64,000 nucleotides of DNA from Vibrio lentus (lineage in GTDB: Bacteria; Pseudomonadota; Gammaproteobacteria; Enterobacterales; Vibrionaceae): NCBI RefSeq assembly GCF_002875945.1, contig NZ_MCZK01000157.1, positions 1 through 64,000 on the forward strand, written 5' to 3'. Below, piece by piece: positions 42,256 through 51,513 of the stretch (within the stretch, counting starts at the first letter, position 1; each line of letters starts with the position of its first letter). The notes beneath the pieces are model-generated. The model worked only from the letters and a program-made list of their open reading frames with translations. It was not told the DNA's origin and did not search any database. A program made the position numbers and the translations under genes.

Positions 42256-43659
42256 ATGGCTACAGGTAAGATCGTACAGATCATTGGTGCGGTAGTCGAC
42301 GTAGAGTTCCCACAGGGCGAAGTACCTCGTGTATACGATGCTCTGAATGTTAATGAAGTGAAAGAGCGTCTAGTTCTTGAAGTTCAGCAACAACTTGGCG
42401 GTGGCGTAGTACGCGCAATCGTAATGGGTAGCTCTGATGGTTTACGTCGTGGTTTGACAGTTGAAAATACTGGCGCTCCAATCTCGGTACCAGTAGGTAC
42501 TAAGACACTTGGTCGTATCATGAACGTCCTAGGTGACGCAATTGATGAGTGTGGTGAAATCGGTGCTGAAGAGCATTACGCAATTCACCGCGAAGCTCCA
42601 AGCTACGAAGAGCAGTCTAACGAGACTTCTCTTCTAGAAACTGGTGTTAAAGTAATCGACTTGATTTGTCCATTCGCTAAGGGTGGTAAAATCGGTCTAT
42701 TCGGTGGTGCTGGTGTAGGTAAGACCGTTAACATGATGGAACTTATCAACAACATCGCACTTCAACACTCAGGCCTATCTGTATTTGCAGGTGTAGGTGA
42801 GCGTACTCGTGAAGGTAACGATTTCTACTTTGAAATGCAGGAAGCTGGTGTTGTAAACATCGAAAAACCTGAAGAATCAAAAGTAGCGATGGTTTACGGT
42901 CAGATGAACGAGCCACCAGGTAACCGTCTACGTGTTGCACTGACTGGTCTAACAATGGCAGAACGCTTCCGTGACGAAGGTCGTGACGTTCTACTGTTCG
43001 TTGATAACATCTACCGTTACACACTAGCAGGTACTGAAGTATCAGCACTTCTAGGTCGTATGCCTTCTGCGGTAGGTTACCAACCTACACTAGCTGAAGA
43101 AATGGGTGTTCTACAAGAGCGTATCACGTCAACTAAAGCTGGTTCTATCACGTCTGTACAGGCGGTATACGTACCTGCGGATGACTTGACTGACCCGTCT
43201 CCAGCAACAACGTTCGCTCACTTAGATGCAACGGTAGTACTTAACCGTAATATCGCATCTATGGGTCTATACCCAGCGATCGACCCGCTAGATTCTACTT
43301 CACGTCAACTGGATCCATTGGTAGTTGGACAAGAGCACTACGACATCGCTCGTGGCGTTCAGTCTACACTTCAGCGCTATAAAGAGCTGAAAGATATCAT
43401 TGCTATCCTAGGTATGGATGAGCTATCTGAAGAAGATAAGCAAGTCGTATCTCGTGCTCGTAAGATTGAGAAGTTCCTAACTCAGCCTTACCACGTAGCG
43501 GAAGTATTTACAGGTGACCCAGGCGTTTACGTACCTCTTAAAGAGACTCTACGTGGCTTCCAAGGTCTTCTATCTGGTGAATACGATGACATTCCAGAGC
43601 AAGCGTTCATGTACTGTGGTGCAATTGACGAAGCTATTGAGAATGCTAAGAAGCTATAA
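42256..43659 (+). CDS. atpD: ATP synthase F1 subunit beta
   Basis: A 467-residue catalytic subunit. The P-loop is GGAGVGKTVNM (about residues 154-164), the catalytic glutamate is in GVGERTREGN, and Walker B is DVLLFVDNIYRY. The family signature PAIDPLDSTS is present. The N-terminal beta barrel, nucleotide domain and C-terminal domain with DELSEED are in order. It is slightly longer than the 460-residue E. coli protein. Confidence 0.98.
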   Translation: MATGKIVQIIGAVVDVEFPQGEVPRVYDALNVNEVKERLVLEVQQQLGGGVVRAIVMGSSDGLRRGLTVENTGAPISVPVGTKTLGRIMNVLGDAIDECGEIGAEEHYAIHREAPSYEEQSNETSLLETGVKVIDLICPFAKGGKIGLFGGAGVGKTVNMMELINNIALQHSGLSVFAGVGERTREGNDFYFEMQEAGVVNIEKPEESKVAMVYGQMNEPPGNRLRVALTGLTMAERFRDEGRDVLLFVDNIYRYTLAGTEVSALLGRMPSAVGYQPTLAEEMGVLQERITSTKAGSITSVQAVYVPADDLTDPSPATTFAHLDATVVLNRNIASMGLYPAIDPLDSTSRQLDPLVVGQEHYDIARGVQSTLQRYKELKDIIAILGMDELSEEDKQVVSRARKIEKFLTQPYHVAEVFTGDPGVYVPLKETLRGFQGLLSGEYDDIPEQAFMYCGAIDEAIENAKKL

Positions 43660-43677
43660 GGCTAACTAGGAGGCGAT

Positions 43678-44100
43678 ATGGCAGCAATAACCTTTCACCT
43701 AGACGTTGTAAGCGCAGAGAAACAACTTTTCTCTGGTCTTGTTGAAACGTTTCAGGTGACCGGTAGTGAGGGTGAGCTTGGTATTTTCCATGGTCATACT
43801 CCACTGCTGACCGCTATCAAGCCTGGTATGGTGCGTATTGTTAAGCAGCACGGCCACGAAGAAATTATTTATGTTTCTGGTGGTATGGTAGAAGTTCAAC
43901 CTGGTACAGCGACTGTACTAGCTGATACGGCTATCCGTGGTGAAGAACTAGACGCAGCAAAGGCGGAAGAAGCTAAACGCAAGGCTGTGGAGAATATCCA
44001 AAATCAGCATGGCGACATAGACTTCGCACAAGCGGCCGGTGAACTGGCTAAAGCCATTGCTCAGTTACGAGTTATCGAACTGACAAAACAGCGTCGTTAA
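43678..44100 (+). CDS. atpC: ATP synthase F1 subunit epsilon
   Basis: A 140-residue subunit that couples the rotor and inhibits hydrolysis. The N-terminal beta sandwich has GSEGELGIFHGHTPLLTAIKPG. Two C-terminal helices cover about residues 90-138. AGGAGG lies six bases before the ATG. It is the last gene of the operon and is followed by a hairpin terminator. Confidence 0.96.
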   Translation: MAAITFHLDVVSAEKQLFSGLVETFQVTGSEGELGIFHGHTPLLTAIKPGMVRIVKQHGHEEIIYVSGGMVEVQPGTATVLADTAIRGEELDAAKAEEAKRKAVENIQNQHGDIDFAQAAGELAKAIAQLRVIELTKQRR

Positions 44101-44130
44101 TCTTTTATAAGATTACTGATTCTGAGATAA

Positions 44131-44155
44131 AGGCGACCTAAGGGTCGCCTTTTTG
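44131..44155 (+). terminator. Terminator of the atp operon
   Basis: AGGCGACC and GGTCGCCT pair around TAAG, followed by five T residues. Confidence 0.92.
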
Positions 44156-44284
44156 CATTTTTGGATTCTCAAAAATGTTCCTTTTACATATCAATACCGG
44201 TTAAATGGTTATTGCGATTTAATTTTTTGGCCAAAAACGGTTACAATATCGGCTTAATAAAAAATAATGTTGGATAGGTTTACA

Positions 44285-45643
44285 ATGAAGTTTAGCGCGG
44301 TAATTCTCGCAGCGGGCAAAGGCACTCGCATGTATTCAAACACACCAAAGGTTCTGCACACTCTTGCGGGTAAGCCGATGGTTAAACACGTTATCGATAC
44401 TTGTAACGGCTTAGGCGCTCAAAACATCCACTTGGTCTACGGCCACGGTGGTGAGCAGATGAAATCTACGCTAGCGAGCGAGACGGTTAACTGGGCACTG
44501 CAAGCTGAACAGCTGGGCACTGGCCATGCGGTCGATCAGGCTTCTGCGCATTTCGCTGATGATGAAAAAGTACTTGTACTATACGGTGATGTTCCGCTTA
44601 TCTCGCCAGAAACCATTGAAAACCTATTAGACGCTCAACCAAACGGTGGTATTGCACTGCTTACTGTCGTTCTAGATAACCCTATGGGTTACGGTCGTAT
44701 CATTCGTCGCAATGGCCCTGTCGTGGCAATCGTTGAGCAGAAAGATGCAACCGATGAGCAGAAGCTTATCAAAGAGATCAACACCGGCGTTATGGTCGCA
44801 ACAGGTGGCGATCTTAAGCGTTGGTTATCAGGCCTAAGCAATGACAACGCACAAGGTGAATACTACCTGACTGACGTTATTGCAGCCGCTCACGATGAAG
44901 GCCGTGCGGTTGAAGCGGTTCATCCTGTGAACCCAATTGAAGTTGAAGGCGTTAATGATCGCTCTCAACTGGCTCGTCTAGAGCGTGCTTACCAATCTGA
45001 GCAAGCAGACAAGCTATTAAAGCAAGGCGTAATGCTGCGCGACCCAAGCCGCTTTGACCTACGTGGTGAGCTTCAATGTGGTATGGATGTTGAGATTGAT
45101 ACCAACGTAATCATTGAAGGCAGCGTAAGCATTGGTGATAACGTGGTTATCGGCACTGGTTGTGTACTGAAAGACTGTGAGATTGATGACAACACTATCG
45201 TTCGCCCATACAGCGTAATCGAAGGTGCGACAATTGGTGAAGACTGTACGGTTGGTCCTTTCACTCGTCTGCGTCCTGGTGCTGACATGCGTAACAACTC
45301 GCACGTGGGTAACTTTGTAGAAGTGAAGAACACCCGTCTTGGTGAGGGCTCTAAAGCCAACCACCTAACGTATCTAGGCGATGCTGAAATTGGTCAGCGC
45401 GTAAATGTAGGTGCCGGTGCTATCACTTGTAACTACGACGGCGCGAACAAGTTTAAGACCATCATTGGCGATGACGTATTTGTTGGTTCAGATAGCCAAC
45501 TCATTGCTCCAGTTACTATTGGTAACGGTGCTACCGTTGGTGCTGGCTCTACAGTAACGCGTGATGTTGCTGAAAATGAGTTAGTTATCAGCCGTGCAAA
45601 AGAACGCAAGATTGCTGATTGGAAACGTCCAACTAAGAAGTAA
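44285..45643 (+). CDS. glmU: Bifunctional UDP-GlcNAc pyrophosphorylase / glucosamine-1-phosphate acetyltransferase
   Basis: A 452-residue enzyme making UDP-N-acetylglucosamine for peptidoglycan and lipopolysaccharide. The N-terminal uridyltransferase has LAAGKGTRMYSNTPKVLH. The C-terminal half is a left-handed beta helix of hexapeptide repeats (about residues 250-435) with the acetyltransferase histidine in VEVKNTRLGEGSKANHLTYLGD. I start at ATG 44285, which has GGATAGG upstream. An ATG at 44267 lacks a ribosome-binding site. Confidence 0.97.
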   Translation: MKFSAVILAAGKGTRMYSNTPKVLHTLAGKPMVKHVIDTCNGLGAQNIHLVYGHGGEQMKSTLASETVNWALQAEQLGTGHAVDQASAHFADDEKVLVLYGDVPLISPETIENLLDAQPNGGIALLTVVLDNPMGYGRIIRRNGPVVAIVEQKDATDEQKLIKEINTGVMVATGGDLKRWLSGLSNDNAQGEYYLTDVIAAAHDEGRAVEAVHPVNPIEVEGVNDRSQLARLERAYQSEQADKLLKQGVMLRDPSRFDLRGELQCGMDVEIDTNVIIEGSVSIGDNVVIGTGCVLKDCEIDDNTIVRPYSVIEGATIGEDCTVGPFTRLRPGADMRNNSHVGNFVEVKNTRLGEGSKANHLTYLGDAEIGQRVNVGAGAITCNYDGANKFKTIIGDDVFVGSDSQLIAPVTIGNGATVGAGSTVTRDVAENELVISRAKERKIADWKRPTKK

Positions 45644-45674
45644 TTTCTGACGTTTGAAATCTTATTCTGATAAA

Positions 45675-45702
45675 AGCCAGTAACGATTGTTGCTGGCTTT
45701 TT
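45675..45702 (+). terminator. Terminator of glmU
   Basis: AGCCAGTAAC and GTTGCTGGCT pair (one G-U) around a four-base loop, followed by T residues. Confidence 0.9.
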
Positions 45703-45806
45703 TGTCATCCTTTACTGACAAAAAAATAATCTATTTCCCAATTGTATTTTGTTGTAGTCTTGTTACTATTCGGGCGGTAGTTCTGTAAAATGGAAGTGAA
45801 CACACT

Positions 45807-47468
45807 GTGAGACTTGTCGATAAGAAATGGCAGACCCTGCCAATCGTGATTTTATCTTTTTCAATGCTGGTGGGCCTATATGGCTTTTACATCACCTTGG
45901 AAAAGTTAGTGGTAGAAAACGAACGCAACCACTTAGTGTCGTTGATGTCTGATGTCGTTTATGAAATCCGTGAAGACAGTAGTTTGTTTACGGATGGTGT
46001 CGATGCTGATGACTATATTGGTAACCTTACGCAAGCCAACACACGGTTAAGAATTCAGATTATTAACCCTGATGGCGTGGTGATTGGTGATACTGACCTG
46101 TCTGATCATGCACTGGCAAGCGTTGAAAATCATAGTGATCGCCCTGAATTTCAACAAGCTCTGAAAACCGGACTTGGCAGTGATGTGCGTTTTAGTACCG
46201 TCACCTCTGTCGACCGAATCTATTACTCCTACAAAGAATCTATCAACGATAACAGTTTCGTTATCGTGATCTCTTCGCCTATGCACCAGCTTAAGCAGAT
46301 GAACTTCCAGTTAATGGGAATTCTGATCGGTATGGTATTACTGAGCTTGAGTTTCCTGATTGGTACGTCTTATGTAAGTAACCGTCAGATCGTTCATAAA
46401 GTCGAAGAAGAACAGAAGAAGCAAGATGAGCGTATTCGCCAAAGAACTCATGAAATAGAACTGATGCACCGCCTCGCGAACATGCTGGCAGCGTGTAATA
46501 ACATGGTTGAAGCACAGCAGATTGTTTCTGATATCTTGCCGCGAATTCTTGGTAACGTCAACGGCAGTGTTTCTCTGATGCGTGCATCGCGTAACCAGCT
46601 GATCACTCAGCTCGACTGGGGAGAAGCGTGGCCGGGTAGCGCAAGCTTTGCACCGGAAGAGTGTTGGTCATTGCGTAAAGGTCGTGCGCATCAATCGAAT
46701 GATGATTTCCATTCGTTGACTTGTGGGCACATGCACGAGATGGATAACAACCAAACGCTTTGTATTCCGTTGACTGCACACGGCAATACCATCGGTATTA
46801 TGCACCTTTACTTCGGGGTGGGTGATATCAAGATTGATCCTATTACCGAGCAACTGGCTTTCAGTGTTTCAGAGCATTTAGGATTAGCATTGGCTAACTT
46901 GAGCTTACAAGAGAAGCTTCGCTCACAAGCATTGAGCGATCCATTAACCGGTCTGTTTAACCGTCGTTTCTTCGAGCAAAAACTTGAAGAACATTCGATG
47001 AACTCCGCCACCAGCGAGCAGCCGTTATCATTGCTGATGCTCGATTTGGATCACTTTAAACGTTTCAATGACAACTTTGGCCATGATGCAGGTGATTTCG
47101 TATTGAAAGAGATCAGCGCACTGCTCAAACAGAGTGTGAGTGAAGATGAGATCGCATGCCGATTGGGTGGTGAGGAGTTAGCGATACTGCTTCCGCATTA
47201 CTCGATGGAACAAGCTACGGAGTTTGGTCAGACATTGTGTGATGCGGTGCGCTCTATGCACCTTGAGCACAAAGGGCTTTCATTAGGGCAGTTGGGCGTC
47301 TCTATTGGTGTTGCCACCTATCCTAAACCAGCGTCTGATACTGAATCTTTGGTTAAGATGGCAGACAACGCGCTCTATATGGCCAAAGATATGGGGCGTA
47401 GCCGAGTGGTTAACTATGACGAATACAGTCGCCACAAAGCACCAGTATTGGAAGCCGTTGAAGTGTAA
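45807..47468 (+). CDS. Membrane-bound GAF-GGDEF diguanylate cyclase
   Basis: A 553-residue sensor protein likely to make cyclic di-GMP from two GTP. Membrane helices are at about residues 11-31 and 168-190, enclosing a periplasmic sensor domain of about 135 residues with a PAS/CACHE-like pattern (INPDGVVIGDTDLSDH). A short charged coil follows, then a GAF-like domain (about 221-365). The GGDEF domain starts at LSDPLTGLFNRR and has active-site motif GGEEL (454-458), so catalysis is expected. The allosteric RxxD I-site is replaced by SEDE, so product inhibition at that site is unlikely. Its ligand is unknown. It is a single gene with its own terminator. Confidence 0.9.
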   Translation: MRLVDKKWQTLPIVILSFSMLVGLYGFYITLEKLVVENERNHLVSLMSDVVYEIREDSSLFTDGVDADDYIGNLTQANTRLRIQIINPDGVVIGDTDLSDHALASVENHSDRPEFQQALKTGLGSDVRFSTVTSVDRIYYSYKESINDNSFVIVISSPMHQLKQMNFQLMGILIGMVLLSLSFLIGTSYVSNRQIVHKVEEEQKKQDERIRQRTHEIELMHRLANMLAACNNMVEAQQIVSDILPRILGNVNGSVSLMRASRNQLITQLDWGEAWPGSASFAPEECWSLRKGRAHQSNDDFHSLTCGHMHEMDNNQTLCIPLTAHGNTIGIMHLYFGVGDIKIDPITEQLAFSVSEHLGLALANLSLQEKLRSQALSDPLTGLFNRRFFEQKLEEHSMNSATSEQPLSLLMLDLDHFKRFNDNFGHDAGDFVLKEISALLKQSVSEDEIACRLGGEELAILLPHYSMEQATEFGQTLCDAVRSMHLEHKGLSLGQLGVSIGVATYPKPASDTESLVKMADNALYMAKDMGRSRVVNYDEYSRHKAPVLEAVEV

Positions 47469-47498
47469 TCAAAGCGGTATTTAAGTAACCGTAGATAT

Positions 47499-47528
47499 AA
47501 AAAAGAGCGAGTAATTTCGCTCTTTTTT
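47499..47528. terminator. Terminator between the diguanylate cyclase and punC
   Basis: AGAGCGA and TCGCTCT pair around GTAATT, flanked by A residues and T residues, so it can act on both strands. Both genes converge on it. Confidence 0.85.
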
Positions 47529-47536
47529 GTTTTCTT

Positions 47537-47578
47537 AAGCTAGAAGCTAGAAGCTAGAAGCTAGAAGCTAGAAGCTAG
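47537..47578. repeat. Heptamer tandem repeat (TAGAAGC)n
   Basis: Five uninterrupted full copies of TAGAAGC (47541-47575) plus partial copies on both sides, 42 bp in all. The stop codon of punC (47575-47577) lies within the last units, so copy number changes would leave the protein unchanged or just alter its 3' untranslated region. Confidence 0.95.
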
Positions 47579-48786
47579 TCTTGCTTCTCTTCTGCCACTA
47601 CGCGAGAGTTATCTGGCGCAACAAAGTGATCAGACAGTTCTTTGTTCGAAACGATGTAACCAATCCACAAAGTACCTAAACAAATCACCACAGCAATACC
47701 CGTAGCGCTCAGTGCTTGGCTCGCCATTGCAGCAACGAGTGCGCTTGATAGGCTACTAATACTGATCTGAAGGCTGTTCTGTAGGCCTGCAGCCGTTGCT
47801 GGGCTCTGTTTTGCGCTTGATAGGGCACGGTTTACTACGATTGGGTAAAGTGCGCCGTTTGCTACTGCAATCAGACAGAACGGTGCCAGTAGAGGCCAAA
47901 TTGAAGTCAGTTCCCATTGTGATGCGATGAAAATCAGTAACGCAGCAACACTAAACAAACCAATCAGGTTTCGTAACACGATGCCATCACCGTACTTTTT
48001 CACTGCTTGCTTACCGAAGTAACCACCCGCCATAAAGGCAATAGTCTGTGGAATGAAGCTCAGGCCAATGTCTTTTGCTTCATAACCTAGTTGAGCCATG
48101 ATCTCTGGCATACCCGTTAGGTAAGCGAAGAACGCTGCTGACGCCGATGCAAACATCAACACATTGCCCATGTATGGCTTAGACTTAAGTAGCGTCTTAA
48201 TATCCGTTTTGATCGATGTTTGTTTTACTTCCGGCGCTTCTTTTGGTTGAGCCATTGTCGTTGCGATCAACAATGCGCCCATTAGCGTCAATGTGATAAA
48301 GATACTGTGCCAACCAAAGCTGTCTGCTAACAACACACCCAGTTGAGGTGCTAATGCTGGAGATAGTGCTACTAGAGGCATGATAGTCGCAAAAATTTGC
48401 TGGCTACTGCTCTGAGAGTAACGCTTGATAACCATTGCTTGCCAAATTACCGCAGGCGCACATACACCGATCGCTTGAATGAAGCGCAGTGTCAGTAGGT
48501 GCCATACTTCGGTACTGAATGCTAAGCCGAATGAAGCAGCAGTAAATATCACTAGACCGACAGCTAGCGTATTGCGGTGACCATATTTGTCACTGGCTAG
48601 ACCCCAAAGAAGCTGACCTAGAGCCATACCGCCAAGGAATACGGTTAGAGACAAGGCGATCTGCTCTGGTCCGGTTGCAAAGTCGACTTCCATTGCTTTA
48701 AACGCTGGAAGATACATATCAGTCGCGATGAAACCAAGCATTGAAAGTACTGCAAGGTAGACCAATTGAAATTTAGAAATATTCAT
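47575..48786 (-). CDS. punC: MFS transporter of the Bcr/CflA type, PunC-like
   Basis: A 403-residue, 12-helix major facilitator. The conserved MFS loop between helices 2 and 3 reads GLASDKYGHRN (about residues 61-71). The N-terminal ATDMYLPAFKAM is typical of the Bcr/CflA drug-transporter subfamily. It is divergent from a LysR gene that closely resembles E. coli PunR (YdhB), whose target is punC (YdhC), a purine nucleoside transporter. I use that name by family and context; the substrate is inferred. The gene ends inside a heptamer repeat. Confidence 0.8.
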   Translation of the reverse strand: MNISKFQLVYLAVLSMLGFIATDMYLPAFKAMEVDFATGPEQIALSLTVFLGGMALGQLLWGLASDKYGHRNTLAVGLVIFTAASFGLAFSTEVWHLLTLRFIQAIGVCAPAVIWQAMVIKRYSQSSSQQIFATIMPLVALSPALAPQLGVLLADSFGWHSIFITLTLMGALLIATTMAQPKEAPEVKQTSIKTDIKTLLKSKPYMGNVLMFASASAAFFAYLTGMPEIMAQLGYEAKDIGLSFIPQTIAFMAGGYFGKQAVKKYGDGIVLRNLIGLFSVAALLIFIASQWELTSIWPLLAPFCLIAVANGALYPIVVNRALSSAKQSPATAAGLQNSLQISISSLSSALVAAMASQALSATGIAVVICLGTLWIGYIVSNKELSDHFVAPDNSRVVAEEKQD

Positions 48787-48884
48787 AAGATGCCATTAAG
48801 CTAAAAGTAGTGATGTTTTTATCATCAAAAAAATTGTTAGATAATCAGGAGTGAAAGTCCCTGTTTATTTATGCTGACATTCTA

Positions 48885-48904
48885 TTTTTCAGAGCTGATA
48901 AAAT
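48885..48904. promoter_or_regulatory. Candidate operator in the punC-punR gap
   Basis: TCAG-AG-CTGA is flanked by T residues on the left and TAAAA on the right, giving an imperfect dyad about 55 bp from punR. In divergent LysR pairs the operator normally lies here. The assignment is tentative. Confidence 0.3.
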
Positions 48905-48949
48905 AAAACGCTAAAATATGTAGTTATCAATCAAAAAATTTGAAGGCTT

Positions 48950-49864
48950 ATGTTCTCTAAATCCTCGTTAGAAATGCTTGATACCGTTGCTCGCTTGGGC
49001 AGCTTCACTGCGGCTGCTGAGCAATTGCACAAAGTACCATCGGCGATCAGCTATGGGGTTAGGCAGGTAGAGCAAGAGCTTGATGTTTTACTTTTCAGAC
49101 GCTTACCAAGAAAAGTAGAGCTGACGCCCGCTGGGGAGTTGTTTATTGAAGAGGCTCGCCAGCTGCTGAGGCAAATGGAAGAACTCAGTGCACAAACTCG
49201 CCGAGCTGCGCGTGGTTGGAAGAAAACCTTACGTCTAACCCTTGATAATGTGGTTAAGCTCGACAAGATGAAGCCAATGATTGAAGAGTTTTATCAAACC
49301 TTTGAGTTCGCTGAACTGCAGATCAACATGGAAGTGTTTAATGGTTCTTGGGAAGCCATTGCACAGGGCAGGGCGGATATTGTGATTGGTGCTACTTCGG
49401 CGATTCCGGTTGGCGGTGACTTTGAAGTAAAGGACATGGGGCGGTTAGATTGGGCATTTGTTATGTCACCCAGTCATCCTTGTGTGCGAGAGCAAAACCT
49501 CAATGAAGCCTTTGTCAGTCAATATCCGGCGATCTGTTTGGATGATACCTCTAGCGTGCTGCCTAAGCGTCACACTGGTCACTATGCGAGTCAGAGACGT
49601 CTTCTATTACCTAACTGGTACAGCGCAATAGAGTGCCTTAAAAATGGTGTTGGGGTGGGTTACATGCCAAGGCATATCGCCGCACCTATTATTGAGCAAG
49701 GTTTGCTGGTGGAAAAAATATTGCCCGAGCCAAGCCCGCAGAGTCATTGCTGCTTAGTGTGGCGTAAAGACGACAACCATAAGTTGATCGAGTGGATGGT
49801 TAAGTATTTAGGATCGAGTGAACAGCTTCACCAAGATTGGTTGGATCATCGTAAAGCGATCTAA
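48950..49864 (+). CDS. punR: LysR-family regulator, PunR-like
   Basis: A 304-residue LysR regulator. The winged helix-turn-helix has GSFTAAAEQLHKVPSAISYGVRQVEQEL (about residues 18-45), which is very close to E. coli PunR with its GSFSAAAQELHRVPSAVSY. The effector domain conserves EVFNGSWEAIAQGRADIVIGATSAIPVGG. PunR activates its divergent transporter gene punC in response to purine nucleosides in E. coli; the same role is inferred here from divergent gene order. GAAGG lies before the ATG. A terminator shared with ilvA follows. Confidence 0.85.
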   Translation: MFSKSSLEMLDTVARLGSFTAAAEQLHKVPSAISYGVRQVEQELDVLLFRRLPRKVELTPAGELFIEEARQLLRQMEELSAQTRRAARGWKKTLRLTLDNVVKLDKMKPMIEEFYQTFEFAELQINMEVFNGSWEAIAQGRADIVIGATSAIPVGGDFEVKDMGRLDWAFVMSPSHPCVREQNLNEAFVSQYPAICLDDTSSVLPKRHTGHYASQRRLLLPNWYSAIECLKNGVGVGYMPRHIAAPIIEQGLLVEKILPEPSPQSHCCLVWRKDDNHKLIEWMVKYLGSSEQLHQDWLDHRKAI

Positions 49865-49914
49865 ATGATGCGATCTGTTAAGGATCTTCCGAGTGAGGTT
49901 TGAATCCGACCAAT

Positions 49915-49947
49915 AAAAAGAGCGAGTTATGATAACTCGCTCTTTTT
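49915..49947. terminator. Bidirectional terminator between punR and ilvA
   Basis: Perfect 16-bp arms AAAAAGAGCGAGTTAT and ATAACTCGCTCTTTTT around a single G. It serves punR on the plus strand and the ilv operon on the minus strand. Confidence 0.93.
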
Positions 49948-49965
49948 GATGCTTAGGCCGAACCC

Positions 49966-51510
49966 TTAAGACAAGAAGAACTTGTAGGAAGGGTTATCGG
50001 TTTCATCTTTGCATTGGTAGCCGAGTTCTTCTAAGTGCGTAGAGAACTGAGCCAAATCGTCATCACCAAGCTCAAAACCACACAGCACACGACCGTAATC
50101 AGCACCATGGTTACGATAGTTGAACAAGCTGATATTCCAGTGAGTGCCTAAGGTATCAAGGAATTTAATCAATGCACCTGGGTATTCAGGAAACTCAAAA
50201 CTGTATAGACGTTCTTTCAATGGCTTCGATGGTTTACCGCCAATCATGTAACGAATGTGCAGCTTTGCCATCTCGTCATCAGACAAGTCGACAACCGCGT
50301 AGTCACCTTCACGCAGGTCATTGATGATGTGTTGCAGTTCTTCTTGACCACCTTGTAGGCGTACACCAACGAAGATATTCGCTAGGCTTTCGTCGTTGTG
50401 GCGGTAGTTAAACTCCGTCACTGCGCGACCACCAATCAGATTGCAGAACTCTAAGAATGCACCTTGTCGTTCTGGAATCGTAACCGCAAGCAGACCCTCT
50501 CGCTTCTCACCTAACTCACAACGCTCAGATACATAACGTAGACCGTGGAAGTTGGTGTTAGCACCAGACAATACCGTCGCCAATTGCTTATCTTGCAGTT
50601 TGTTTTGTTCAGCAAACTTTTTAAGACCTGCCAGAGCAAGCGCTCCTGAAGGCTCGGCAATCGCACGAGTGTCTTCAAAGATATCTTTTACCGCCGAGCA
50701 GATCTCATCGCTAGAAACTGCAATATGGCCATCGATGTACTGCTGGCAAAGGCGGAAGGTTTCTTCGCCAATACGTTTAACCGCAACGCCATCAGCAAAC
50801 ATGCTGACTTGATCCAGTACTACAGGCTCACCCGCATCGAGTGCTGCTTTCAAGCAAGAAGAGTCTTCAGGCTCTACCGCAATCACCTTAATCTCTGGCA
50901 TTAGCTGTTTAACGAGTACAGCAACACCAGCGGCTAGACCACCACCACCAACCGGTACAAAGATATAATCCATGTGACCGTTTTGCTGCAGCATCTCCAT
51001 GCCCATAGTACCTTGCCCTGCAATCACGAGTGGGTGATCGAAAGGAGGAACAAAGGTGAAGCCATGTTCAGCTGATAGGCGTTCCGCTTCCGCTTTCGCT
51101 TCATCGAAATTACTGCCGTGCAAAACCACTTTGCCGCCAAATCCACGTACCGCATCGACCTTGATATCCGGCGTCGTTTTTGGCATCACGATCGTGGTTT
51201 GAATACCCAGCTTAGAGCCAGATAGCGCCATTCCTTGTGCGTGGTTCCCTGCTGATGCTGCGATCACACCTGCGGCTTTCTGTTGTTCAGAAAGGCTTGA
51301 AACCATGTTGTAGGCACCGCGCAGCTTAAACGAGTGTACCGGCTGGCGGTCTTCTCGTTTTAGCTGAACCTGATTACCGATACGAGCGCTTAGACGTGGC
51401 ATATCTTGCAGAGGCGTCACGATTGCTGCTTCGTAAACCGGTGCTCTCAGGATCTGGCGCAGATAATCTGCGCCACTTTGTTTTTTGGGACTGGAGGTGT
51501 CGTCACTCAT
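49966..51510 (-). CDS. ilvA: Threonine ammonia-lyase, biosynthetic
   Basis: A 514-residue PLP enzyme that deaminates threonine to 2-oxobutanoate, the first step to isoleucine. The PLP lysine is Lys62 in HSFKLRGAYN, and the phosphate-binding loop is SAGNHAQGMA. Two C-terminal ACT-like domains (about residues 325-514) bind isoleucine and valine for allosteric control, as in the biosynthetic form. It is the last gene of ilvGMEDA, three bases after ilvD. Confidence 0.97.
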   Translation of the reverse strand: MSDDTSSPKKQSGADYLRQILRAPVYEAAIVTPLQDMPRLSARIGNQVQLKREDRQPVHSFKLRGAYNMVSSLSEQQKAAGVIAASAGNHAQGMALSGSKLGIQTTIVMPKTTPDIKVDAVRGFGGKVVLHGSNFDEAKAEAERLSAEHGFTFVPPFDHPLVIAGQGTMGMEMLQQNGHMDYIFVPVGGGGLAAGVAVLVKQLMPEIKVIAVEPEDSSCLKAALDAGEPVVLDQVSMFADGVAVKRIGEETFRLCQQYIDGHIAVSSDEICSAVKDIFEDTRAIAEPSGALALAGLKKFAEQNKLQDKQLATVLSGANTNFHGLRYVSERCELGEKREGLLAVTIPERQGAFLEFCNLIGGRAVTEFNYRHNDESLANIFVGVRLQGGQEELQHIINDLREGDYAVVDLSDDEMAKLHIRYMIGGKPSKPLKERLYSFEFPEYPGALIKFLDTLGTHWNISLFNYRNHGADYGRVLCGFELGDDDLAQFSTHLEELGYQCKDETDNPSYKFFLS

Positions 51511-51513
51511 AGA

